Assembly: GCA_905181705.1 (NCBI GenBank)
Contig: CAJIYP010000001.1
Span: 62,001 to 126,000, forward strand
Source of the DNA: Cryomorphaceae bacterium BACL29 MAG-121220-bin8
GTDB lineage: Bacteria > Bacteroidota > Bacteroidia > Flavobacteriales > Flavobacteriaceae
Reading direction: 5' to 3'
Length of the DNA stretch: 64,000 bases
Both the position numbers and the translations under genes were made by a program. The notes beneath the pieces were generated by a model. The model saw only the letters and a list, made by a program, of their open reading frames with translations. It was not told the origin of the DNA and did no database searches. How positions within the stretch are numbered: the stretch's first letter is position 1; each line of letters opens with the position of its first letter. This document shows positions 40,201 to 47,498 of the stretch, in pieces.

Positions 40201-43200
40201 GTAATTATTGGAGCGATAATGAGGATATTGATAAAACAGATGGAGATAAATTAGAAAGAACTTTAAGACGCCCTTTTTCTGCAAAAATCCACTCGGGATA
40301 CATGTATGTTGTTGAACATGATGCACATCAAATCTCTAGAATTAATATGAGTACTGGAGTGTTATCACGTTATGTGGGGTTAAGATATCAAGAGGGAGAT
40401 GATAACGGAAATGAAACGGAAGCTAAATTAAATAGACCTACTGATATTGGTTTTGATTCAAACAATATTATGTATGTGGTGGATCATGGAAACACCAAGA
40501 TTAGAAAAGTAGAAGACAATGGTTCTAATCGAATTGTTACAGATTATGCTGGAAATGGAAATTATGGAAATAGTGATGGAAATGCCCTAGGAGAAGCTGA
40601 GTTAGGAAACTTAAGAAATATAGTAGTTGATTCAAATGACAATCTTTACGTTACAGCCGATGAAAGAATAAGAAAAATTTCAGCTGACGGATCTACCGTT
40701 TCAACCATTGCTGGACAGTGGCACGATTTTGCTGATGGTTATGGAACCAATGCTAAATTCCGAACACCTGAAGGACTAGCTATTGATGCTAATGATAATA
40801 TTTATGTTTCTGACAGAGGAAACCACAGGATAAGAAAAATTTCTGAGCTCTCAAGTGCTAAGGGAGTTAAAGTAGAAACGATTTCTGGTACCGGTGAATA
40901 TGATTACCAAGACGGTACCAATGACCAGGCAGCATATAGAGACCCAATTGCTGTTATATATGGAGCAGGTGCTTTATTTGTAGTTGATCGTGACGACAAT
41001 AGGGTAAGAAAAGTACAGATTACTCCAAAGATGACAATTCCAGCTGGACAAACATCAGTTACTTACAACCTTTCATCAATAAATGATGTGGTTTATGAAA
41101 CAGATGAAACAATTCAGTTCACTTCTAATTCTGTAGTTGGAGGAACGCTAGCTAGTACTGATCCAATTTCATTAATACTAAAAAGTGATGAGTTAATTCC
41201 AAATGTTGAAATAGACGCTGAAAGTTTAGTGCTTAATGAAGCGAATGGAACATTAGAACTGGAAGTGTTTTTAGTTGACTCCTCAGGGGCTTCAAGCAAC
41301 TGGGAAGAAACAGAATTACCCTCTGAGGCATCTAATGACTATGAGTTCATGGGTGAGTTTGAAGGTAATAAATATTACTTCTCAAGATTTAGTAGTAATT
41401 GGGCTAATGCCAATCAAAATGCCCTTGATTTAGGGGGCCAATTATTGGTAATTGATAGTCAAAATGAAAATGAGTTCGTCAATACTATTATGATACATAA
41501 CGGTACTTGGCTTGGAACATCAAGGAAGCAAGGTGAGGCTAGTTGGAGTAATGTTTACGGAACACTTGATTATGAAAACTTTGAAGATGATATCCTTGCT
41601 AATGGTTATGGTTATGCATTGACTTACGGAAATAAGTGGTATAATCACAATGAGAATGATTACAGACACTATATTATTGAATATGGTCCTGTTTCAAGTT
41701 CAGAATTGCCATCGACAGTTAACTTAGTGTTCTCGGACGCTGGTACTGCCACTAAAGGTGATGCAGCAGATGGAACGTCTGACTTTAAAGTTTCTGCTGA
41801 AACTGTTACTATTCCAGCAGGTCAGCAAAGTGCAACGGTTACCTTAACTGGTTTACAAGACGACAATGAAGAAGCTATTGAAAACATACTTGTTTCATTG
41901 GCTCTTCCTGAAAGTCCAGCAGTTGCTTTAGGTACATACACCTCATTGGATATTAAAATTAAAGATGATGAAAAACCTGTTGTAACTTTTGAAGCTTCCA
42001 GTAATTCTATTTCAGAAAACGGCGGAGAAGTTATTCTAACAGCCAATTTATCGAATGCTAAATTAGATCCAACTGTAGTAGCTTTATCCTTAGAAGGAAC
42101 AGCAACTGCCTTAGAAGATTATAATGTGTCTTCAATTTATAAGTATACTAGTTTTGTTGGAAAAGTAGATGAACCAGGATCTAGAAACGGAGTAGGTGAG
42201 GCAGCAAGGTTTAATCAACCAATCTATATCACTAGTTATCTTAATGGATCTATGTTAGTTTCTGATCGTTATACTCATACCATTAGACATATAGCTGCTG
42301 ATGGAACAGTTTCTACAATTGTTGGTAAGGCTAATAGTTGTGGAGGGGATGATTCTGGATTAGCTTCAGATGTGAGAATTTGTAGCCCTGGACAAATTGC
42401 TGTTATTAACGATGGCTCAGGTAAATTTATTTTCCATACCGATAATAGAATTTATATGTACGACCCTGATTATAATGACACAGGCAAAAAAATGGTTATT
42501 GAATTACAAGATGGAATGGATAGAATTGGGGGTGTAGCTTTAAATTCTAATACACTTTATGTCAGTCAACGATATAAACACACTGTTTTAGCTATTGACT
42601 TAACTGATGGATCAGCAACTACAGTTGTTGGTAAAGAAAATAGTTATAACGGTGATTTCTATTATGCAGATCCACTTGACTTAACTGATGGTAGTCTTAT
42701 GTACCCTGGAATGTTATTGTGGGATAATACAAGAAATCAGCTATACATTAATTCAGCTGGAATAGATTGGATGGAAACTTATTGGTCAGATAGTTTTGTA
42801 GCAATAGCAAATTTCACAACTAATAAGGTTACGACAATGCATAATGTTATGGATTATTATTATGATCAATCGAGTAGTAATGGTGACAATGCAAGCTTTA
42901 GGGCAATGGATTTAGATGCTGATGGAAATTTATATATTCCAGTATCTAACAGAAATGCAATTGCTAAAGTTAGTTTCAATAAAGATGGAATTGCTTATGT
43001 AGCATTTAATATTACTGATGGTCGAATGTATAGTCCTTCATCTGTAGCCTATTCTAATGGATCGTTATTCTTATCTAATTATTATGGACCAACAATCGAT
43101 AAAATTGGACTTGGTGCCACTATTGAGATTCCTGCTATGGAAGTAACTAACAACATTACATTAGGAGCCTTTAAAGATCCATTATTTGAGGAAGATGAAG

Positions 43201-46200
43201 TGATGGATATTAATGTGGCTAGTTTATCAAATGCAACTTCTGCAGATGCTGAAGTCGCTGATGTCACAATTATTGAGTCAACTAGATTAACCTTAGTTGA
43301 AGATGCTCCATTTGAGGGAGTAGAAAATGGTAAAGTTAGTTGGGGAGATTACGATAAGGATGGTGACATGGATTTAGCCCTAATGGGATCTGCTAGTACT
43401 GGAACTATTACTAATGTATATAAAAACAACAACGGAGTATTTGAAAATACAAATCAAAACTTTACCAAATTTATTGGTGGAGATATTGAGTTTGTAGATG
43501 TAAATCAAGATGGGTTTTTAGATGTTGCTGTTGCTGGTTTTGCTGAAGGAAATGTAAGAAAATCTGAATTATACATCAATCAAGAGGGTGCTTTCTTTGA
43601 ATTGATGGAAAATTATGATGTTCGTGGATTGTCACAAGTTGATATGGAGTGGGGTGATTTGGATAATGATGGAGATCCTGACTTAATTATTGCTGGTATT
43701 GATGAGACTAATCAATTTATGACCTTGTACTATACTAACCTTGGAGACTTTAATTTCCTACAGGAAGGATTGTTTTATGACTGGGGAGTTATTAATGGGG
43801 AGATTGATATCGTTGATGCAGATCAAGATGGTGACAACGATCTTTTCACTAATGGTACCGCTGGAAGCGTTACTAATCCGCAATCTCATAGCAACTTCAT
43901 AACTAATACATATTACAGAGACGGATATGATGAAGAAGGAGAAAACAATAATAATAACGGAGGATTTAATGTGAGTTCTGGCTTTAAAAATGGAAACACT
44001 ATTTATGCTGATCTTGATGGAGATGGAGAATTAGATTTTCTTGCTATTGGAGAAAATTATCAGGGTAATATTCAAAAATCAAGTAACCTTGCTGCATTAA
44101 ATAGATTACCTGATTTAAAAAATGTTGATTTTGATTTTGCTGATTACAACAATGATGGACAAAGTGATTTAATTATCGCTGGAGAGGATGTTGAAAGTGG
44201 TGCTGCAACAACTAAATTATATGTTACATTCCCTGAATTGTTTGGTAGTAATTACGGTTTAGTTGATTCTGGTCTTGAAATTGCGGGGTTAAGGTCAGCT
44301 AGTACCTATTGGATTGACTATGATAAAGATGGAGATTTAGACCTTTTCTTAACTGGTTTAGATGACGAGGGTATTGCAAAATCCATGCTTTATAAAGCTA
44401 ATAATACTAATAACTTAAATTCAGCACCTGCTAAAGTTGCCAACCTTACTGCAACTGATGATGGTTTTGGTTCTGTTGAGCTTAAGTGGGATGTCCCAAC
44501 TGATAATACATCATCATCATTTAGATATGATGTTAGAATTGGAACAACTAGTGGAGCAAGTGATATTGTATATGCTAATAGTAATATTGAAACTGGTTCT
44601 ACTTTAATTAATATTCCTTCTTTATCTACTTTGAATAATAAAGAAATTATACTAAACCCAGGTACTTATTATGCATCCGTTCAAGCTATTGATGGAGGAA
44701 ATATGGGAGGTGCTTTCTCTGATGAAATTACCTTTACTATTGACTATGAGTGGAAGCAATTAAATCTTGGTGGAATTATTGATAGAAGATTATTGCCAAC
44801 AGCATCTACTCAACTAGAGTTTTTAGATATGGATGGTGACGGAGATAAAGATTTGATTAGTACTAACCTTGGTATGAGACCAATGGGCTCTGCAAATCAA
44901 AATCAAAATCAAAATCAAGTTAATCAAAGAGCAATAAATATATATGCATTTGATAACGAAGTATTCAAGCCAGTTGCTGATGGGTGGTATGGTGAATCTA
45001 ATTTTGAATTTGGAGACTTCAATAATGATGGCGAAAAAGATATTATTATTGCTGTCGAGGAAGACTCTGGGACAAGAATTCAAGTTTTATTAAATTCAAG
45101 ACTTAAGGATGATGCCAGGGAAGATGATCCAACTACACCTGAAAGAAATGAAGGACTTGAAAGGCGTTTCTTTGAAGAGTATAACCCTTTCAACGGGGAT
45201 AATTTCTTTAGTAGTGTGTATAATATAGAATTTGCCATAAAAGATTTAGATAATGATGGTCTTGTTGAAGTAATTGTAGCTGGACAATCTTCTAAACTTA
45301 CAAATGAAGCAACAGCTGTGATGAATATGGTTTCTGTAACTAAAGCAAATGAAGATGAGGAATTAGGATTTAACAATTTCAAATTTTCTGAGTCTAAAAG
45401 TGTTGTGGATGCAGACAAGCTTAATAACTTAAGTTTTGCTTCTTATGATTTTGGTGATATTGATAACGATGGTGATTTTGATTTCTTAATTTCAGGATAT
45501 TCATTTGATGGTTATAAAACAATTCTTTTCGAAAACAAGAGAAAAGTAGATGATGATGGTGTAACCATACAACCAATTGAAGTATACTTTGAAGAGAAAG
45601 ACCAGTCATTTGTCTCTGTTAAATCTGGAACTACTGATTTTGTTGACTTCGACGCGGATGGTAAACTGGATGTTTTGTTCAGTGGACAATCTTCTAGTGG
45701 AGACTTAGTTAAGGCATATAAAAATGGGAAAGACAACGATGGAGACGGTAAAGTAGATGAAGAAGGGTACTTTGATTTCAATGTTGGTCTTCCAGCATTA
45801 AGGGAAGGTAAATTTGTATTCGGTGATTTTGATAGTAACGGTTATGCTGATGTTGTTTATTCAGGAACTGTCAGTGGTTTAGGAAAAATTACCAAAATGG
45901 CTGAATGGAATAGTGACCAAAATACAATGGTTGATAGTCCAAAACAGTACAACCTTTCTTACTATCAAGATGCAAACATTGGAGTTGGAGATTTTGATGG
46001 AGATATGGATGCAGATTTACTTATTACAGGAAAGAATAAATTTGTTAACGACATCAATTCTGATTACCAATATATTTCTGATGTATTAATTAATGTAAGA
46101 GGATTCGCTGGTCCTGGTGACTCAGGAATTGCAAACGATGATAATGGGTATAGGGAAGGTACTCCTCTTAAGAAATCTATTGGAGTTAAGAAAACATATG

Positions 46201-47492
46201 GTTTAAACGCTAGACCATTCCCTCCAACTGAAGTTAATTTCCAAAGATCTAGACTTGGAGCTGTTAGGCCTAATGAAGAGGATGGAGGAAATAAAACTTC
46301 CTCAAGAAGTGGTGCTGCCGACGATTCAAATGCCGCATTGTTCGAACTTGTTATTACTTGGTCGGGTGCAGTGGATACTGCCTTAGATGGTAAGCAAACT
46401 CCTGCAGAAGGATTAACATACTCTGTAAGAATTGGTACCACTGCTGGTGGAGAAGAAATTCTTGCTAGTGGATCTGACATAGATGGAGTGAAAGTTGCTG
46501 CAGATAAAGGAAATGCTGAAAACAACCTGTCTTGGAAAGTAAACGTTCCTCAAGGCGAGTATTATGTTTCTGTTCAATCTATTGATGCAAGTTTTATTGG
46601 ATCTACATTTAGTCCTGAACAAAAGTATACAGTTACTTCTGCTTTCAAACTTGGAGATTCAAACGGAGATGATGGTATTAATATCTTAGACTTAACAACG
46701 AACTTGGATTATATATTAGGAAATAACCCTAAAGTATTTGTTCAAGAAGTAGCCGATGTAAATAATGATGGCAAGATAGATGTTACTGATATTTCAGCTA
46801 TAGTTAACTTAATTCTTAATGGTGAAGGTGGAGTTGCTAATGGTTCTAATTATGATCCATATGACTGGGACTACTTCTCTGACAAGCCTGTTGGCGATGC
46901 TACCTTAGTTTATACTGACAATAGAATTTATTTAGAAAACGACAAGCCAGTTACTTCTTTACAATTCTCAATGGATGCGACAGTAGAATATGAATTGTCT
47001 GAAGCACTCAATAACATGTCAGTTGTAAGCTTTGTCAAAGACGGAAAGAGAACATTCTTAATCTATAGCTATAATAATCAGCCTATAAATGAGTTGACTA
47101 ATGTAGTGTTTGATTACATTGATGTTAATGAAAATGATGATTTCGAAATTGTAGATTTAAGAGCTGGAACAAACGATGGTTTAGTTCTTGATTTAAAATA
47201 CTCTGACGAAAGATTCTTTGATTCTTTAGAAGACTCTGTTCAAATGTATCCAAACCCTGCTAGTTCTAATATTAACCTGTTAACTGATGTTAAAAAGAAC
47301 GTAGAAAGACTGGATGTGAATATTTATAATGTGCTTGGAGTTTCAGTTTATAATACGTCCTTTGATTCTATGGGAAGATTAAACGACCTGGATGTTAGTA
47401 TGTTATCCTCTGGAATTTATACAGTTCAAGTTAAAATGATAACTAAGGATAATGAAGAGATTGTGAGTGTTCATAAGCTAATCAAGAAATAA
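34287..47492 (+). CDS. Giant T9SS-secreted multidomain surface protein (main part)
   Basis: Open from about 34,143; the 34,287 GTG is only the first possible start codon, and the true start is probably 31,749. Order: a last cadherin-like repeat; eight Calx-beta-like domains (34,554-43,275) interrupted in turn by a C-type-lectin-like domain or an NHL propeller; FG-GAP-type calcium repeats (43.3-44.4 kb); Fn3 (44.4-44.75 kb); more FG-GAP repeats (44.8-46.1 kb); a second Fn3 (46.2-46.63 kb); a dockerin pair (46,650-46,840; GDSNGDDGINILDL and DVNNDGKIDVTDI); a short cohesin-like segment (46.9-47.2 kb); and a T9SS type A sorting domain from 47,244 (MYPNPASSNINL, ending SVHKLIKK). It is likely exported by the neighbouring Gld system and displayed on the surface. 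The target is unknown; lectin-like domains suggest glycan binding. Confidence 0.9.
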   Translation: MAISIVANDVDSSTLIYSVVTAPTSGTLTASDGSELANGNTISGGTMTYTHTADITSNATDSFQVKVNDGTVDSATATINLDITAIDESKPQVIIEAYSNSVSEDVGTVTVTASLVSNSFYSPRRDMNAAAVSANTINSLGYTYLGEEGGHKYYLYAQGNNGGAHKTNSQAKADALAKGGYLVALETEAEETWLKDKINTANFGNHEFWIGLNYKLSADAYQWINGATYSATEGSSSRWASGEPGNTSNQETNRGVTFAKDYAGWFARPESNDLRGYVIEFDNSVNATAATTVNLTYSGGAQNTSGDSTVDSGDDWTINANAITIANGASSATATVTVINDTTAEGNESIVITATAADNAVARVKGSKKIATIEIQDNELAIATMTTTATNVTVTEGTDSSVDVIATLDFPKAFDSSVALTLSGTASSGTDYTSSNEGFVNTLSMSGMSSVNGVVVDASGNYYVGDRLNRYIYKMTPSGTVTTIGSGNCCDFETSPSPGSSAKFREIKDMDIDSSGKIYFTDGYSIRILDPSNERIYYVAGSNNGVNSDSTVPSGSATSIATDARFSWGLRGITVNAAGTIIYVNDDNQIKKISTSNGATIFTNSLNEDHDKSIVTNINYTNDWGRSNDGDAASSARFEGPRSIDTDSNGDIIVADYYGLKKLTVGSESSAPKFYKVLQKEWDEKEGLVIDSANNMYFSSKEGNYIYKYVPSSGSLIKVLDSEDGTVDGETASAKISGPRDIALHSNGNLVFVQNSDKKVREIDFAAKIRIPAGSQSGSYTLNIKDESFYEDNESIQIVGAGSGLSINPINIFTVGSGGSAVDYLSFDSTTAKDDNATDGTNGLVLVSDDNAPSVQVTTSTTTIQENGGVATVSFTIGGAAESGTKMDLDDGLKDEFIFIGNYQDHKYYIAQEWRSWNEAKDRATALGGYMLTISSQAENDFIQNNLGDYKWDSYWLGYSDTAEEGTFVWANGSDASYTNWNGGEPNNSGDEDVVEFNGHNGRWNDLNINDGRFFIIEFSGTISAKDVVVPYLVTRSTGFSDTSGSGGDATFTNSGIVTIPAGQSKIDLTLTGVDDSANEAIETITYTISNSGGDPLADGTGSIKDGTYDSENSAVSINIIDDEAPAVTWASTAINFNENGGSVTITATSDQAKSTASKLNLTITDGGATQNVDYSIAELETVNTLAGSSSGFKDGEGGDVKFRHPRKMTADSSGNIYVADTDNNVIRKITTSGVVTTYAGNGDWAHDRTTGNKLQVGFARPVALAFNNAGDELFISEEGRNRISKIDASGNVSLVSGNGDWGDEDGDKNTAKYNSPRAISFDRAGNLYVAENQKIKKLVIDGSGNWEATTFVGSGNYGTNDGTGTDAEFRQSAAIVIDKSGSEDVMYVGDENRIRKVTLPGGVVTTFVNVNDNWGSTDGTLNSAIMRRVNGLAIDTSQSALTIYATDENTIRKITNDGVETLAGDNYGFQDGNFASAEFKNPSGIVVNSSGIYIADSDNHKIRKIDLLPSITILAGQTTGSITINGIDDQLYESNDEAFTLSVSSVSNVDTTSSVYSNLVTSITSDDATPIVKLSATDDIVDENGGTATIVLSLADAFSSAKSDMNASDRSDFYYLGEYSGSKYYASKNEDSGRKSYSDALSNATSLGGQLAVVTTAGENDFITSKIYEKDPEYNSENREWLNHWIGHAYDSDNSVWEWTNSAQSDYTNWGWEYNPDYIDRFYTQIRYRGLWFNGQSNWNSQYIVEFSSAISDADAQAVVAFSGAGTTGGDYTTSIGAPDANRTVTISAGQSSANIVITGVDDSDDEAIEDIVLTVSSPDAGANSTVDSTNNTATILISDDEKPSVTLGLDVATIGEVSSEGIPVTSTLSASIDNAKLYPVDLSLDFVSSGSGIAIFGNDFGSDDLNRVTTLAGDGNDGYVDGDADEAEFSDDLHNGTIDSQGNLYVADGYNNVIRKIAPDGEVSTYAGTGNYWSDNEDIDKTDGDKLERTLRRPFSAKIHSGYMYVVEHDAHQISRINMSTGVLSRYVGLRYQEGDDNGNETEAKLNRPTDIGFDSNNIMYVVDHGNTKIRKVEDNGSNRIVTDYAGNGNYGNSDGNALGEAELGNLRNIVVDSNDNLYVTADERIRKISADGSTVSTIAGQWHDFADGYGTNAKFRTPEGLAIDANDNIYVSDRGNHRIRKISELSSAKGVKVETISGTGEYDYQDGTNDQAAYRDPIAVIYGAGALFVVDRDDNRVRKVQITPKMTIPAGQTSVTYNLSSINDVVYETDETIQFTSNSVVGGTLASTDPISLILKSDELIPNVEIDAESLVLNEANGTLELEVFLVDSSGASSNWEETELPSEASNDYEFMGEFEGNKYYFSRFSSNWANANQNALDLGGQLLVIDSQNENEFVNTIMIHNGTWLGTSRKQGEASWSNVYGTLDYENFEDDILANGYGYALTYGNKWYNHNENDYRHYIIEYGPVSSSELPSTVNLVFSDAGTATKGDAADGTSDFKVSAETVTIPAGQQSATVTLTGLQDDNEEAIENILVSLALPESPAVALGTYTSLDIKIKDDEKPVVTFEASSNSISENGGEVILTANLSNAKLDPTVVALSLEGTATALEDYNVSSIYKYTSFVGKVDEPGSRNGVGEAARFNQPIYITSYLNGSMLVSDRYTHTIRHIAADGTVSTIVGKANSCGGDDSGLASDVRICSPGQIAVINDGSGKFIFHTDNRIYMYDPDYNDTGKKMVIELQDGMDRIGGVALNSNTLYVSQRYKHTVLAIDLTDGSATTVVGKENSYNGDFYYADPLDLTDGSLMYPGMLLWDNTRNQLYINSAGIDWMETYWSDSFVAIANFTTNKVTTMHNVMDYYYDQSSSNGDNASFRAMDLDADGNLYIPVSNRNAIAKVSFNKDGIAYVAFNITDGRMYSPSSVAYSNGSLFLSNYYGPTIDKIGLGATIEIPAMEVTNNITLGAFKDPLFEEDEVMDINVASLSNATSADAEVADVTIIESTRLTLVEDAPFEGVENGKVSWGDYDKDGDMDLALMGSASTGTITNVYKNNNGVFENTNQNFTKFIGGDIEFVDVNQDGFLDVAVAGFAEGNVRKSELYINQEGAFFELMENYDVRGLSQVDMEWGDLDNDGDPDLIIAGIDETNQFMTLYYTNLGDFNFLQEGLFYDWGVINGEIDIVDADQDGDNDLFTNGTAGSVTNPQSHSNFITNTYYRDGYDEEGENNNNNGGFNVSSGFKNGNTIYADLDGDGELDFLAIGENYQGNIQKSSNLAALNRLPDLKNVDFDFADYNNDGQSDLIIAGEDVESGAATTKLYVTFPELFGSNYGLVDSGLEIAGLRSASTYWIDYDKDGDLDLFLTGLDDEGIAKSMLYKANNTNNLNSAPAKVANLTATDDGFGSVELKWDVPTDNTSSSFRYDVRIGTTSGASDIVYANSNIETGSTLINIPSLSTLNNKEIILNPGTYYASVQAIDGGNMGGAFSDEITFTIDYEWKQLNLGGIIDRRLLPTASTQLEFLDMDGDGDKDLISTNLGMRPMGSANQNQNQNQVNQRAINIYAFDNEVFKPVADGWYGESNFEFGDFNNDGEKDIIIAVEEDSGTRIQVLLNSRLKDDAREDDPTTPERNEGLERRFFEEYNPFNGDNFFSSVYNIEFAIKDLDNDGLVEVIVAGQSSKLTNEATAVMNMVSVTKANEDEELGFNNFKFSESKSVVDADKLNNLSFASYDFGDIDNDGDFDFLISGYSFDGYKTILFENKRKVDDDGVTIQPIEVYFEEKDQSFVSVKSGTTDFVDFDADGKLDVLFSGQSSSGDLVKAYKNGKDNDGDGKVDEEGYFDFNVGLPALREGKFVFGDFDSNGYADVVYSGTVSGLGKITKMAEWNSDQNTMVDSPKQYNLSYYQDANIGVGDFDGDMDADLLITGKNKFVNDINSDYQYISDVLINVRGFAGPGDSGIANDDNGYREGTPLKKSIGVKKTYGLNARPFPPTEVNFQRSRLGAVRPNEEDGGNKTSSRSGAADDSNAALFELVITWSGAVDTALDGKQTPAEGLTYSVRIGTTAGGEEILASGSDIDGVKVAADKGNAENNLSWKVNVPQGEYYVSVQSIDASFIGSTFSPEQKYTVTSAFKLGDSNGDDGINILDLTTNLDYILGNNPKVFVQEVADVNNDGKIDVTDISAIVNLILNGEGGVANGSNYDPYDWDYFSDKPVGDATLVYTDNRIYLENDKPVTSLQFSMDATVEYELSEALNNMSVVSFVKDGKRTFLIYSYNNQPINELTNVVFDYIDVNENDDFEIVDLRAGTNDGLVLDLKYSDERFFDSLEDSVQMYPNPASSNINLLTDVKKNVERLDVNIYNVLGVSVYNTSFDSMGRLNDLDVSMLSSGIYTVQVKMITKDNEEIVSVHKLIKK
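34554..43275 (+). repeat. Eight Calx-beta-like units hosting alternating CTLD and NHL-propeller insertions
   Basis: Approximate units (insert): A 34,554-35,423 (CTLD 34,707-35,130); B 35,424-36,842 (NHL 35,600-36,588); C 36,843-37,665 (CTLD 36,975-37,347); D 37,666-38,998 (NHL 37,822-38,815); E 38,999-39,820 (CTLD 39,126-39,536); F 39,821-41,196 (NHL 39,996-41,025); G 41,197-41,974 (CTLD 41,338-41,690); H 41,975-43,275 (NHL 42,135-43,110). Each unit opens with strands like VxENGGxxTxxxxL and, after the insert, closes with IPAGQxSxxxTxxGxxDxxxEaxE and a DDE-type end. CTLD motifs include WNGGEPNNSGDED and WND; NHL motifs include ADSSGNIYVADTDNNVIRKI. Two-unit blocks of 2.1-2.3 kb suggest tandem duplication. 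Confidence 0.78.
43320..46060 (+). repeat. FG-GAP/VCBS-type calcium-binding repeats
   Basis: About fourteen copies of a short motif of the form D-x-D-x-D-G-D-x-D-L-x-x-x-G, for example DYDKDGDMDLALMG, DLDNDGDPDLIIAG, DYDKDGDLDLFLTG and DIDNDGDFDFLISG. They are split into two blocks by an Fn3 domain at 44.4-44.75 kb. Such repeats build calcium-stabilised beta-propellers; here they form the stalk or a second propeller region before the dockerin. Confidence 0.85.
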
Positions 47493-47498
47493 AGATTG

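Noticed and set aside
38357-46622. Many minus-strand open frames of 60-150 codons opposite the giant gene.
   Set aside because: Low-complexity shadows of acidic repeat coding sequence, without starts, context or family resemblance.
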